This document shows positions 1 through 11,593 of a DNA stretch of 64,000 nt, one piece after another. Both the position numbers and the translations under genes were made by a program. This stretch comes from Diplolepis rosae (taxonomy: Eukaryota > Arthropoda > Insecta > Hymenoptera > Diplolepididae). Where the stretch lies: the NCBI GenBank assembly GCA_030998225.1, contig JAPYXD010000704.1, positions 15,004,001-15,068,000 of the forward strand, read 5' to 3'. The notes below the pieces were generated by a model. The model saw nothing but the letters and a program-made list of their open reading frames with translations. It searched no databases and was not told the origin of the DNA. The number at the start of each line of letters is the position of its first letter. Within the stretch, counting starts at the first letter, position 1.

Positions 1-990
1 CAAGAACTACAATTTTACAAAGTTTGATCAAAATCAACTGGGAAACATTTTATCTACATGTTGTCCTTTGAAAATTGATTTTTATCATATTTTATTCAAT
101 TTTTCAAATTCAAATACTTATTGATTTCTTTTTATTATTACTTTTTATTATAACCGCTGGACTTGATTTCTAAATATGTTTTTTCTCAATTTTAAAACAC
201 TATGGGCATTTTTACTCACCAAATAATATAAATAAGGAGATGAAACTTCAAAAAGGTATTTTTGGACCATGCTAGTATAGCTACAAACTGAAGAAAGAAG
301 ACATCAGTGAAGATACATAAAATCTAGAACTTAAGAAGAAAACTCAATAATATATTTTCTCATAGAAAATCTCTAAGACTAAGATTTCATTACAGCTTAT
401 TTATAAAATCTCATTTATAAATTTGAAAGTATTTTTTAAAGCATAACTTATTACGGTATATAATATTTTTGCCAAAGATAAGCATTTGCTTTTGATGCCA
501 AAGAGAAACTTTTCAAATTCCAATATTTTATAGCTATTTATATACTTACGTTTTTCCATAAACCTTTTTTTGCTCCATCTTCAGAATATTTATATTTTTA
601 TTTAAAGAATAATATAAAAATTTACATAATAGGTATACTTGTTGTATTTCTATAAGAGTAAAAATATATTTTTTGAAAATTATAAATTATCTACTGGTAC
701 TTGTCTGCTTAATTTTTTTATGATTAAATAATATAAAATATGAAGTAATAAGGTTACATTTGTATAGCTTAAGTAAATATTCTCACTATGATTTATGTTG
801 CATACGTATTAATTAATAACTGCTTAATTACTCTGTAAAACTTGGTTCATTTTTGTCAAGTCATCCATTAGAATTAAGTTGTTATCGTTTATTTGCATTG
901 TGTTCTGTTTTTACTAGAAATGTTTAGATTTTAATAGTAAAACAAATTAATAATATTTGACTAACTCGCAATTTATTTTTAAATTTTCAG
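1..990. other. Intron or inter-cassette DNA, nothing recognised
   Basis: AT-rich sequence with no open frame carrying a recognisable domain and no clear inverted repeat. It ends in the pyrimidine tract and AG (989-990) that open the first zinc-finger cassette, so it is most likely intron between the constant lola exons, or an earlier cassette, and this exon. Confidence 0.5.
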
Positions 991-1199
991 ATCGCTACGT
1001 GTGTCTTAGATGTGGAAAGTCATACAAATGGAAAGGCACTTATCATGTTCATTTGCGATTTGAATGTGGCGTTGAGCCAAAATTTAGATGCGCCATTTGT
1101 GGAAGAAAGTTTCGACACAAGCATCATCTCAAGGATCATCTAATGAATAGACATCGATGTGATTTTATTCAGATAAAAACTTTGTTGAGTCAATATTGA
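991..1199 (+). CDS. lola: lola alternative C-terminal exon, two zinc fingers (cassette 1)
   Basis: Terminal exon of 69 residues after acceptor AG 989-990. The frame needs one upstream base (phase 1), giving D-R-Y-V-C as the first residues. Finger 1 is the C2HC type typical of Lola (CLRCGKSYKW, then H-x4-C, ending FECG). After a short EPKF linker comes a classical C2H2 finger (CAICGRKFRHKHHLKDH, then NRH). There is no ATG at a sensible place, so it must be spliced to an upstream exon; in Lola that exon encodes the BTB domain. A possible poly(A) signal AATAAA lies at about 1260. Fingers of this kind bind DNA in the nucleus and set isoform-specific targets. Identification as lola rests on finger spacing and locus architecture. 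Confidence 0.85.
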
Positions 1200-1574
1200 A
1201 TATTTCAGTTTTAATATTCATTACGTTATGTAGACAGAAATATTATACTAAAAAGTATGAATAAAAACTATTCACATATTGCACAAACTGGCTTTTACTC
1301 AATTGGAATAAAATTGACAGGAAATTAAAAAAGTAACTTAGTTCTCATTTAATGTTATTTATTTTATATTTTTTCAAACTGATTTTAAAATTTGCTCAAT
1401 TTTCCTGAATTAATTATTTTTTGCTCAGGGAAAAAATATTATGTCCGACTTGAGTTATATCTTCTGCATTAAAACCCCGTACCGATTGGAATTCATATTC
1501 TGTGTAAGCGTGTTTCTTTTCACGAATTAATTTTTTTATTATTAAATTATTAATTATTCTTTTTTACTTTACAG

Positions 1575-1789
1575 TTATCACGAGAGTAGCACATTTTCCC
1601 TGCCGAGTTTGCGGAAAACTTTTTGTAAATAAGAAAACAATGTGGAACCATGCAGCTCACTGTGGAAAGGAGAAGAAATTTATTTGCAGTCTGTGCAGCA
1701 AGAAATTCTGGCAAAACAACCATCTTGAAAAACATTTTAGGATGAACCACTGGCAGATGCATTCTTACAATGAACAATATTTCCAATAA
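1575..1789 (+). CDS. lola: lola alternative C-terminal exon, two zinc fingers (cassette 2)
   Basis: Exon of 71 residues, easily missed because it has no start codon. Acceptor ACAG ends at 1574 and the frame is phase 1 (V-I-T-R-V). Finger 1 is C2HC: CRVCGKLFVNKK, then MWNHAAHC. Finger 2 is C2H2: CSLCSKKFWQNNHLEKH, then MNH. The stop is TAA 1787-1789. Only about 375 bases separate it from cassette 1, making this one of the tightest pairs in the array. Finger 1 is more divergent than in its neighbours (MWNH in place of the usual LxxH), which may give it a distinct target. Confidence 0.82.
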
Positions 1790-1929
1790 GAAATACTTAT
1801 TTATGACTCGTTGCCAAAATGTTGTGAAATTTGAACAACCAATTAGAAATTATAATAATGATTCTAGAATCAGCTGATGTAATTTTTTCTGATATTTGTA
1901 ATCAAGAAAACTGAATCCGGTCTCAGAAT

Positions 1930-3210
1930 TTCGCCTAGACCCCACAATTTTCCCCTAGCCTAGGGAAAAAGTGTGAAATCTTGGAAGTTTTAGGCTCCGT
2001 TAAAGTAATATTTATCCACGGAAAACTTGATAAAACAATGTGGATTTTACGCATTTCGAGTCGCTAAGCTGAAATCCGACATAAGAATTTTTCTAGAGTA
2101 TCTCAGAATTCCCCTAGCCTAGAGGAAAAAGTATATAACTTGGTAAAACTTGAGATTTCAGGTAGGTTTTATTTTTGAACAAAAAAGCTGATATCTTTCC
2201 GTATTTTGAGTTGCTGAATTCATATCTGACATAAGAATTTTTCTACAGTACCTCAGAATTACCCTAGCCTAGGGGAAAAAGTGAAAAGCTGAGAAAAACT
2301 GATGATTTCACGGAGGTTTTATTTTTGCATGAAAAATCTAATATTTTTCCGTTTTTTGAGTTGCTGAATTCATATCTGACATAAGAATTTTTCTGCAGTA
2401 CCTCATAATTCCCCTAGCCTAGGGGAGAAAGTGTATAACTTAGCAAAACTTGAGATTTCACGGAGGTTTTATTTTTGCATAAAAAATCTAATATTTTTCC
2501 GTATTTTGAGTTGCTGAATTCATATCTGACATAAGAATTTTTCTGCAGTACCTCATAATTCCCCTAGCCTAGAGGAAAAAGTGTATAAGTAAGCAAAAAA
2601 AACTAAAAAATATAACATATACACGTCGGCTTTCCCTTGCAAAAATAAAACCTCCGTGAAGCCTCAAGTTTTTCTCAGCTTTTCACTTTTTCCCCTAGGC
2701 TAGGGGAATTCTGAGATACTGTAGAAAAATTCTTATGTCAGATATGAATTCAGCAACTCAAAATACGGAAAGATATAAGCTTTTTGGTGCAAAAATAAAA
2801 CCTTCGTGAAGCCTCGAGTTTTTCTCAGTTTTTCACTTTTTCCCCTAGGGTAGGGGGATTCTGAGATACTGTAGAAAAATTCTTATGTCAGATATGAATT
2901 CAGCAACTCAAAATACGGAAAGATATCAGATTTTTCGTGAAAAAATAAAACTTCCCTGAAAGCCAAAGTTTTATCTAAGTTATTAAATTTTTCCCCTAGG
3001 ATAGGGGAATCCTGAGGTACTGTAGAAAAATTCTTTTGTCGGATTCCAACTTAGTACTCGAAGTACGAAAAGATATTAGATTTTTCATGCAAAAATAAAA
3101 CCTCCGTGAAAACCCAAGTTTTGCTAAATTATACACTTTTCCCCTGGCTAGGGAAATTCTAAGATAATGTAGAAAAATTCTAATGTTGGATTCGAACTTA
3201 GCGACTCACA
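1930..3210. repeat. Inverted array of ~150-bp units with CCCCTAGCCTAGGGG cores
   Basis: The core appears in one orientation at 1952, 2111, 2261, 2411 and 2561, and in the other at 2692, 2842, 2993 and 3141. Spacing is close to 150 bp throughout. The units share a 'TGCTGAATTCATATCTGACA' segment, or its complement on the right side. The whole is a large imperfect palindrome centred near 2615, consistent with a non-autonomous foldback DNA element. No coding capacity is seen. Confidence 0.8.
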
Positions 3211-3289
3211 TGTAAAGTTCATACCACTTTTTTTGTGGGCCTGTGTTATTCTTGTACTGGCATTGAACAATCTGCACACAAAAGGTTTT

Positions 3290-3530
3290 GAATCTCGTTC
3301 GATGCAAATCGGTTAAAAATTAATCCGAGTAATTCTGTTTAATCTGAGGCATCAATCCGAATCAATTTTAAATCCAACAATTCATTTATATTCAGAATTT
3401 GGTTTAGATCGATCTGAGCTCAGATTAATTCGGATTGATTTCCAACCGATTTTGGACCAAACGAGATACAAAAAGTTATTCGGATTGGTTCGGAATTATT
3501 CGGAATGATTCGGAAACACATCACAACTTT
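3290..3530. repeat. Degenerate CGGATT/AATCCGA repeat
   Basis: Short runs of TCGGATTGATT and its complement AATCCGAATCAA, forming an imperfect palindrome. It resembles the copies at 9520, 10195 and 62085 and is probably a MITE family. The remaining bases to 3848 hold nothing recognisable. Confidence 0.5.
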
Positions 3531-3848
3531 TTGGCAACGACCCTTATTTATTTTTTAAAATAAGCTTTTATTAATTTTCTCATTGTGTTTATCGATTAAA
3601 ACGACTATAAATATTTCAACTAATTGTCTAGGTTAATAAAATTATTTATAATAAATTAAAAAACACATCTCTTTACTTTTTACCAATTATTGAAATTGTT
3701 GTCATAGTGTGATATTTTTTAAATAAAAATTTGATGTTCAAGGTGTTTATGATTGGTTTTGAAGTGTGGTGACAAAATCTAATGAACTGTAATATTATTA
3801 ATTGAATTATTAAACTTTTTGCTTCTAATTGTCATTTCTCTTTTGCAG

Positions 3849-4042
3849 AAAATATACAAAAGACGTGGAGCTGCAGACAGTGTGGAAAAGTTTACTTGTG
3901 GCGAGGTTCTTTACAGAATCATATTCGATTTGACTGTGGAAAGGAACCAAGTTTTATGTGTTCGATATGTGGAAGAAAATTCAAATACAAACATCGATTG
4001 CAATCTCATGCCAAATCTAAACATCGTATTAATTTAATTTAA
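3849..4042 (+). CDS. lola: lola alternative C-terminal exon, two zinc fingers (cassette 3)
   Basis: Exon of 64 residues after TTTTGCAG (AG 3847-3848), phase 1, starting E-N-I-Q-K. Finger 1 (C2HC): CRQCGKVYLWRGSLQNH, then IRFDCG. Finger 2 (C2H2): CSICGRKFKYKHRLQSH, then SKH. Stop TAA 4040-4042. A longer ATG-initiated frame overlaps it (3819-4037), but that frame has no domain, while this one has both fingers intact. It is closely similar to cassettes 1, 4 and 5, suggesting local tandem duplication. Confidence 0.83.
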
Positions 4043-4319
4043 AAAACTCATGATTTTAAACAGATTCTCAATTACTTTAATATTCTAAGACTAAAGAACG
4101 TTATGTTTCAAACAGTATGTTTTGTAATAAACAACTAAAACCAAAGATATGAAATTTTTCTTTCTTTTTGTTAAGCCTATGAATTCTGATTATAAAAATT
4201 CAATCAAGTGTTTAGCTTTATGAATTATAATTAATTGATTCTATTTATTTTCAGGTCTGCTTAAAAAAAATTTAGCTTGTTCAAGTCCTAGTAAGCATTA
4301 CTGATATTGAAACTTGTAG

Positions 4320-5960
4320 GAATAAATATTTTTTGTCGCCGTACACCGAAAGTTAGCCTTGTCGGTGTCGTTTTGCGTGCGGAAAGTTTATGAGTGCGTA
4401 AAGTTTATTTTTCCCGCACTAATGCGGTAAATCAACTTCTCACACGCAAAACGATACCGACTCGGCTAACTTTCGGTATACAGTGAACAAAAAATATCGT
4501 TCGTATCACGTGCAGAATGTATTTAACGAAATATATTTTATCCGGCGTACACCGAAAGTTAACCTTGTTGGTATCGTTTTGCGTGCGGAAAGTTGACTTT
4601 CCTGCACTAGTGTGGTAAAATTTTAAGTGTGCGGTAAATCAACTTTCCGCATACAAAACGACACTGACTCAGCTAACTTTCGGTATACAGCGAAGAAAAA
4701 ATATCGTTCGTATCACGTGCGGAATGTATTCAACCGCACGAGCGAATCGTTACTCGCTCTCGCGTTAAAATACGACTTTCCGCACTTGATACGAAATATA
4801 GTTTGTCCACCGTAAACCGAAAGTTAGCCTTGTTGGTATCGTTTTGCGTGCGGAAAGTTGACTTTCCCGCACTAGTGCTTTAAAATTTTAAGTGTGCGGT
4901 AAATCAACTTTCCGCATACAAAACGACACTGACTCAGCTAACTTTCGGTATACAGCGAAGAAAAAATATCGTTCGTATCACGTGCGGAATGTATTCAACC
5001 GCACGAGCGAATCGTTACTCGCTCTCGCGTTAAAATACGACTTTCCGCACTTGATACGAAATATAGTTTGTCCACCGTAAACCGAAAGTTAGCCTTGTTG
5101 GTATCGTTTTGCGTGCGGAAAGTTGACTTTCCCGCACTAGTGCGGTAAATCTAGTTTCCGCATACAAAACGACACTGACTCAGCTAACTTTCGGTATACA
5201 GCGAAGAAAAAATATCGTTCGTATCACGTGCGGAATGTATTCAACCGCACGAGCGAATCGTTACTCGCTCTCGCGTTAAAATACGACTTTCCGCACTTGA
5301 TACGAAATATAGTTTGTCCACCGTAAACCGAAAGTTAGCCTTGTTGGTATCGTTTTGCGTGCGGAAAGTTGACTTTCCCGCACTAGTGCGGTAAATCTAG
5401 TTTCCGCATACAAAACGACACTGACTCAGCTAACTTTCGGTATACAGCGAAGAAAAAATATCGTTCGTATCACGTGCGGAATGTATTCAACCGCACGAGC
5501 GAATCGTTACTCGCTCTCGCGTTAAAATACGACTTTCCGCACTTGATACGAAATATAGTTTGTCCACCGTAAACCGAAAGTTAGCCTTGTTGGTATCGTT
5601 TTGCGTGCGGAAAGTTGACTTTCCCGCACTAGTGCGGTAAATCTAGTTTCCGCATACAAAACGACACTGACTCAGCTAACTTTCGGTATACAGCGAAGAA
5701 AAAATATCGTTCGTATCACGTGCGGAATGTATTCAACCGCACGAGCGAATCGCTACTCGCTCTCGCGTTAAAATACGCCTTTCCGCACTTGATACGAAAT
5801 ATAGTTTGTCCGCCGTACACCGAAAATTAGCCTTGTAGGTATCGTTTTGCGTGCGGAAAGTTTGTTTTCCCGCACTAGGCGCTAAAATTCTAAGTGTGCG
5901 TGAATCAACTTTCCGCACGAAAAACGACACCGACTAGGCTAACTTTCGGTATACACAGAG
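4320..5960. repeat. Tandem array of 246-265-bp palindromic units
   Basis: The phrase GTTTGTCCACCGTAAAC, or a close variant, recurs at 4801, 5066, 5312, 5558 and 5804, giving periods of 265, 246, 246 and 246. Each unit contains facing copies of a terminal segment (CGAAAGTTAGCCTTG and its complement) around GTGCGGAAAGTTGA. The array looks like tandem amplification of the palindromic MITE seen singly at 27616-27776. Small open frames inside it repeat exactly with the period and are not genes. Confidence 0.85.
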
Positions 5961-6097
5961 CAATAAATATCGTTCATTAAAATCCTATCATTTTTAAAAA
6001 TTGTACATTCTGTTCATTCAACTCTGGAATATTTGTACTTGTGACTTTACTTCTAGAAAAACATTCTACAACTTTTCTCTTACTATTTGTTGAATCT

Positions 6098-6320
6098 GCT
6101 CTCTAAGTCTGAATCAGTCAAAATCTACTGATTATCAGTGAAATTGGACCGATTCAAATAGCTAAAAATAGGTTACTGTGAATCAGTCAAATTTTACTGA
6201 TTACTTCAGTGAAAAGTAACTGATTTAACAGTGAAAAATATTGTTTCCATGGGTGAATCAGTGAAATGGCAAATCACTGATACAATCAGTGAAAATTTTA
6301 TCGATTCAGATTTAGAGAGT
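6098..6320. repeat. CTCTCTAAATC-terminated element with AATCAGT interior
   Basis: Terminal inverted repeats GCTCTCTAAGTCTGAATCAG and its complement TTCAGATTTAGAGAG enclose alternating TTCACTGATT/AATCAGTGAA motifs. Same family as the copies at 7713, 11110, 11594, 12236, 14064, 15854, 16332 and 18272. Confidence 0.75.
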
Positions 6321-6504
6321 GAATAGCCACCGCTTTGATACTAACATTTATAAATTAATAATATATCTCTTTTTAAATTTCAATCTGTGAATCTCATTTC
6401 AAATATCCTGTCCTTAGTTGCGAACTAGTTCCTTTTCTTTATCGAAAAGATTAATAGAAGCGTTTTTTAACAGATATTTTATTAATCTAGAATATTTTTT
6501 TCAG

Positions 6505-6692
6505 CAGCTGCTATAAAAGTTTGGATCTGCTCAAAGTGTGGACGACATTATCGGGTGAAAAACTCCTTGTATAAACATTTGAGACTCGAATGTGGAAAAA
6601 ATCCTTCATTTGAATGTACAATTTGTGGAAAAAGATTAAAACACAAGCATCATTTGGACAGACACAACAGAAGTGTTCACCACATTCAGTGA
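6505..6692 (+). CDS. lola: lola alternative C-terminal exon, two zinc fingers (cassette 4)
   Basis: Exon of 62 residues. The acceptor is TTTTTTCAG ending at 6504; a CAGCAG repeat leaves a second in-frame option 3 bases later. The phase-1 frame starts A-A-A-I-K-V-W-I-C. Finger 1 (C2HC): CSKCGRHYRVKNSLYKH, then RLECG. Finger 2 (C2H2): CTICGKRLKHKHHLDRH, then VHH. Stop TGA 6690-6692, with AATAAA at about 6713 as a likely poly(A) signal only 21 bases further on. In finger 2 a leucine replaces the usual aromatic residue after KR. Confidence 0.83.
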
Positions 6693-7153
6693 TAATCAAG
6701 ACTATTATGTACAATAAAACTTGAAATGTATCAATTACTACTATCTAAACATTAATGTCTAAAAATATATTATATTTTCAATAAATAATTAAATCAATTT
6801 TGCATCCTTGTATAATAATTAGTCCACCAACATCACAAACTTTAGCAAAACTTAATTATTCTCTAATAAATGCTTTTAATAACCAATTAATAAAATATGT
6901 AGTATTAATCAATATTATTCCCTGTGACTAATAAAAACTGAAATTCATTACTATCTTCATAGATAAAATAATTTGCATGTAGTTTGAAAATTATACTCGA
7001 GGAATGTTATTTTTAAGATGATACAATTTATTGCTTGCATTTTATTATTTCCTTTTTTTTTATTTTTCATGAGTTTGGCGGATTTTCCAATAGGAATTCA
7101 AAAACTGTGGTTCTTATAATGAGATTTGTTTAATGATCGAATTGTGTTTCTAG

Positions 7154-7365
7154 AGCAACTCTGGATTTGTTATCGCTGTGGTAAACCATATAAATTGAGA
7201 ACTTCGTTAAATCAACATTTGCGCCTCGACTGTGGCAAGACTCCTTCCTACTTGTGCCAAATTTGTGGAAGAAAATTTCAACGCAAACATCATTTGCAGT
7301 CTCACTCTAGACGCAAACATTCTATTATTATTTACAATAGTAGTTTAAGAAACTACCCTACATAG
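7154..7365 (+). CDS. lola: lola alternative C-terminal exon, two zinc fingers (cassette 5)
   Basis: Exon of 70 residues after GTGTTTCTAG (AG 7152-7153), phase 1, starting E-Q-L-W-I-C. Finger 1 (C2HC): CYRCGKPYKLRTSLNQH, then RLDCG. Finger 2 (C2H2): CQICGRKFQRKHHLQSH, then RKH. The stop is TAG 7363-7365. The ATG-less start is again consistent with splicing from a shared exon. It is the nearest relative of cassette 4 by finger 2 (the KHHL motif) and by position. Confidence 0.84.
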
Positions 7366-7712
7366 TGGGAACTAATTAATCCCCAAAATAATATACGTTT
7401 ATATTGACATTTTGGTATTCGTTAATATGAAACAAGGTTTTTTAAAGAAAACACAAATGTATAAATAATTCAAGTGTTTTCTCCAAGATATGAAATAAAA
7501 TTCGTAAAGATCCTAAAGCTTATCGAAAACATTTTCAGTACCTTGTCACCTTCTCTCCTTCACTAATAGAAAATTTTTTTCAATGAACAAAATCGTTTTA
7601 TTGAATTCACAAAGTATTTCATTGACTTTTTCAAATTTTCTGGCTGAATTTTATAAATAATTACAATTTATTAACAGTCGAATTGTTTACTTCAATGAAG
7701 CAAAATTTAATA

Positions 7713-8681
7713 CTCTCTAAATCTGAATAAGTAAAAATCTACTGATTATCAGTGAAATTTGACCGATTCAAATAGCTAAAAAGAGGTTACTGTGAATCAA
7801 ATTTCACTAGTTACTTCAGTGGAAATCAACTGAATTAACAGTGGAAAATGTTGTTTTCACTGATGAATCAGTGAAAATTAAGTGATTGAATGGTAGAAAA
7901 TATGGTTTCCACTGATGAATCAGTGAAAATTAAGTGATTGAATGGTAGAAAATATGGTTTCCACTGATGAATCAGTGAAAATTAACTGGTTTAACGGTAG
8001 AAAATATTGTTTTCACTGATGAATGAGTAAAAATTGACTGAATTACAGGGGAAAATATTGTTTTCACTGAAGAATTAGTAAAAATTAACTGATTTAATGG
8101 TAGAAAATATAGTTTCCATTGATGCATCAGTGAAAATTAACTGATTTTACGGTAGAAAATATTGTTTTCACTGATAAATCAGTAAAAATTAAGTGATTTA
8201 ACGGTGGAAAATATTGTTTTCACTGATAAATCAGTAAAAATTAAGTGATTTAACGGTGGAAAATATTGTTTTCACTGACGAATCAGTGAAAATTAACTGA
8301 TTTAACGGTAGACAATATTGTTTTCACTGATGAATCAGTAAAAATTAAGTGATTGAATGGTAGAAAATATGGTTTCCACTGATGAATCAGTGAAAATTAA
8401 TTGGTTATCGGTAGAAAATATTGTTTTCACTTATGAATGAGTAAAAATTGACTGAATTACAGGGGGAAATATTGTTTTCACTGATGAATCAGTGAAAATT
8501 AACTGATTTAACGGTAGAAAATATTGTTTTCACTGATGAATCAGTAAAAATTAACTGATTTAACTCTAGAAAATATTGTTTTCATTGATGAATCAGTAAA
8601 AATTAACTGATTTAACGGTAGAAAATATGTTTTTCACTGGTGAATCAGTGAAAATTAAGTGATTGATTCTGATTTGGAGAG
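7713..8681. repeat. Long CTCTCTAAATC element with expanded AATCAGT satellite
   Basis: Largest copy of the family. CTCTCTAAATCTGAAT is at the left end and its complement (GATTTGGAGAG) at the right, flanked on both sides by TA, consistent with a 2-bp target duplication. The interior is about 25 imperfect repeats, roughly 30-60 bp apart, of 'GAAAATATTGTTTTCACTGA' followed by TGAATCAGTGAAAATTAACTG. No protein is encoded. Confidence 0.82.
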
Positions 8682-9044
8682 TATTCAAAGAATTTTGTTA
8701 GATCAAGCAAAAATTTGTTTGATTCAACCAAATTTTTCAAGTTATTAGTTCTTTTTAACTTTTCATAAAGAAAATTTCAGTATCTGAGTTATAATAAATA
8801 AAAACTTATTTATCTTTGAATTTATAATTCTTATCTTTCTTGAACTTGTAAACTTTCATGTTTCTAGTTTCTTTCTTTACTTTAAAATGTGCAAGAACGT
8901 TCTTCCGATCAATTTTAAATAAAATTCGAAGAAAAAAGTTTATGAACTAAAGCTAGGAATGGATCGCATAACAATATGGATTGATTTGGGTGTTTGTTAT
9001 TGCTTCTAAACAACTTTTTCTAACACATTTATTTTTCTTTTCAG

Positions 9045-9415
9045 AGTTCCTGATGTCTAATATACTCTCAGGACATGATATAAATGAGTCATCAGAGGAA
9101 GGAGATATGTTTTGGAATATCGAAGACTCTTTACAAAAGAGGAGGCCATCGTATAAAATGCTAGGACAGAATTGGAGTCAGAGAGAAAATACTGAAACTA
9201 ATAGGAAATATGTTTGTAGTCGATGTGGAAAAGCGTATAAAGCAACAACTTCTTTGAGTCGACATATTCGTTTGGAATGTGGAGTAATTCCAGCTGAAAT
9301 TTGTCCACTTTGTAACCGACGTTTCAGGCACAAATTCGTTCTTAATTCACACATAGTAGCGTGTCAGCGAAAACTAAAACGTATTACAAGCAAAGAACAC
9401 AACCGAATCGTATAA
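9045..9415 (+). CDS. lola: lola alternative C-terminal exon, long linker plus two zinc fingers (cassette 6)
   Basis: Exon of 123 residues after TTCTTTTCAG (AG 9043-9044), phase 1, starting E-F-L-M. About 65 acidic and polar residues (NESSEEGD) precede the fingers, a longer lead than in cassettes 1-5. Finger 1 (C2HC): CSRCGKAYKATTSLSRH, then RLECG. Finger 2 is odd: CPLCNRRFRHKFVLNSH is followed by IVAC, so its fourth ligand is Cys rather than the His found in cassettes 1-5. A basic tail (RKLKR) follows. An upstream ATG-initiated frame reaches back to 8981, but it crosses the acceptor's T-rich tract, so the exon start is preferred. Confidence 0.84.
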
Positions 9416-9519
9416 AAACTGAAGTAAAGATTAACAATTGCAAATGTTTATTTAAATTTATAACTTTTCAATAAGAAATTCCTAATTGGAACTTGAGTAC
9501 ATCACTGTTGAATTTAGGA

Positions 9520-9870
9520 TAGGATTTCATTCCGTCCTTATCCGCCTAAATCCGAGCTATTCCGAAGCTTCTAATCAGAATTAATCTGAACCAAGTTTTC
9601 AGTCCAAATCAATTCAATACTTCGAAACCAAATAAAATCGAAAAAATCCTGATAATTCTGACCTCGGATTGAGTCGGATTTAGATGGATATAAAACTTGG
9701 ATCGGATTAATTCAGATTGGAAGTCTCGGATTGAGACAGATAGATTTGCATCTAGTGAGATTGGAAATCTTTTCTTCGGATTGACTCAAAATGACTCGGA
9801 TTTGTGCGGAAACAGATTTCATATTGACGCGAAATAGAAGGGAATGGCGCGGAATGAAATCTGATCCGAT
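9520..9870. repeat. GATTTCATTCCG-terminated MITE rich in CGGATT
   Basis: AGGATTTCATTCCGTCC at the left and its complement (GCGGAATGAAATCTGATCC) at the right enclose TCGGATTGAGTCGGATTTAG-type repeats. It resembles 10195-10430. The stretch from 9871 to 10194 shows nothing recognisable. Confidence 0.65.
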
Positions 9871-10194
9871 TTTTTAAGCAAGTTGAGCGCTCATTACTAT
9901 ATCTTGAAAAAGAGAAATATTTTTCAATAATAATCTTCTCTGGCACAAAATTCTATGTAGGGACGTCTATAGGTTTCTATTTAAGTTCCCATGGAACGTG
10001 GGAGTTCCCTTTTCAAGAATCTTATACGATTTCCTATACCGATTCCTACGTCGAAAATTTTATTTTCGGACTAGAGATTTTATGAAGAGAAATCTCTTTT
10101 AAATATTTCCAGTTTCATATAATGATAGTTTCTTTACTAAAAGCGAATTCAAAAAAAAAATTCTGCGCAGAAGTTTCACATCTCTAATATAAAT

Positions 10195-10430
10195 TTCCGA
10201 TAGGATTTCATTGTGAGCTATTCCGTTCTATTCCGCGCCAATTTGAACCTATTCGGAAGTTTTCAATCTTACTCGATTCAAATCAGTTGGAAATCAATTA
10301 GACCTCGGATTAAGTCGGATAAATTCTCAACCGATTTATGTCGAATGAGGTTAAAAACGTTTTTTGATTGGCGTGGGAAAATATTTCTTATTGATGCGGA
10401 ATAAGTCGGAGTAAGCACAGAATGAAATCT
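10195..10430. repeat. Second GATTTCATT-terminated MITE copy
   Basis: Starts TAGGATTTCATTGTGAGC and ends CACAGAATGAAATC, with TTCCG and AAGTCGGAT motifs between. It is a shorter copy of the element at 9520. Confidence 0.6.
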
Positions 10431-10852
10431 TTTCAAAACTTCAAAACACCTTATGGCGGAAAAAAAGTTTTATTATATAGGAATTAATATTGGGAGTAAT
10501 TTCAGAACTAGGCTAAATAAATAAAATTCTTTGTAAATTGAAAAAACGATTATTTTGAATGAACAAAATGTTTTTTCTGAATGGAAATAAGGAACTTTAT
10601 GTAATAATTAAGCAACTATTACACAACTTTCTTTGTTCTTTTACTGTGACAATTTCAAAAACAGTTATGCAACAATTACGAAACAATTGTGAGAGTTCAC
10701 AGAAATTAGGTTGGATAATTGCGGTTTTAAATATAGAATATTTCATTTTGTGCATTTTATATAATTTTCTTTATAAACGTTTATAATTTATCTCATGAAA
10801 TTTCCCATTTTTGAACTTTAAAATTGAACTTATGATTTAATAGTATATTTCG

Positions 10853-10975
10853 TATCAAGTGCGGAAAGGCTGTAAAATTTAAGTTTGTTTTATTTTTCCG
10901 CACACTTAAAATTTTACCGCACTAGTGCGAGAAAATCAACTTTCCACACGCAAAACAATACCGATAAGGCGGACA
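10853..10975. repeat. Partial GTGCGGAAAG MITE
   Basis: Contains TATTTCGTATCAAGTGCGGA, GTGCGAGAAAATCAACTTTC and ACGCAAAACAATACCGA, matching the unit tandemly repeated at 4320-5960, but in one incomplete copy. The flanks (10431-10852 and 10976-11109) show nothing further. Confidence 0.65.
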
Positions 10976-11109
10976 AAAATAACTAAAATAAAAAGCTCTT
11001 TTTCCTCAATGTATTGGAAAGTTTTTATCCAACCCAAAACTCAAAAATCTCTGTTAAAACATTTTACTCTCTAAATCTGAATTGATAAAACTGAAGTAAT
11101 GAAAAGTGA

Positions 11110-11383
11110 GTCACTCTCTGAATCTGAATCAGTAAAAACTCACTGATTCACAGTAGAAAACACTGTTTCGATTGTTATAAGTCTTCTACATAGAAATCAG
11201 TGGAATTTACTTGATTCCACCAGGGAAATTCACTAGATAATCAGTGAAAAATACTGGTCAAGAGTGGAATTCGCTGGTCAACCAGTGAGTTTCCCTAATG
11301 ATATCATTTAAATTTCACTGATTCTATCTGGAAGATTTATAACATTCGAAACAGTAGTTTTTCACAGTTTCGAGTTTAGGGAG
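11110..11383. repeat. Degenerate AATCAGT-family element
   Basis: Begins CACTCTCTGAATCTGAATCA and ends CGAGTTTAGGGAGC, with AATCAGTGAA motifs inside. A short end-fragment of the same family lies just before it at about 11070-11105. Confidence 0.6.
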
Positions 11384-11593
11384 CACTAATTCAAATTGAT
11401 GAAAATTGCTACCAATCATTAATCATAGTTCACCAATAATTCATCAAAAAAATCTTATTTACTGATTGAATTAGTAGACAATGACTAATAATTAGTAGAA
11501 TTTTTATCAATTTAAATTCTTATTTTAAGTATCAGTTAAATATCTGCTGGAGAAAATATAAGCATATAAAGTGTATCGGTATATGTGGAATAC

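Noticed and set aside
1550..1786. Minus-strand frame of 78 residues
   Set aside because: It is the antisense shadow of the zinc-finger exon at 1575, whose Cys and His spacing is intact on the + strand.
4627..5080. Two identical 62-residue open frames
   Set aside because: They repeat exactly with the 265-bp period of the tandem MITE array and encode no known domain.
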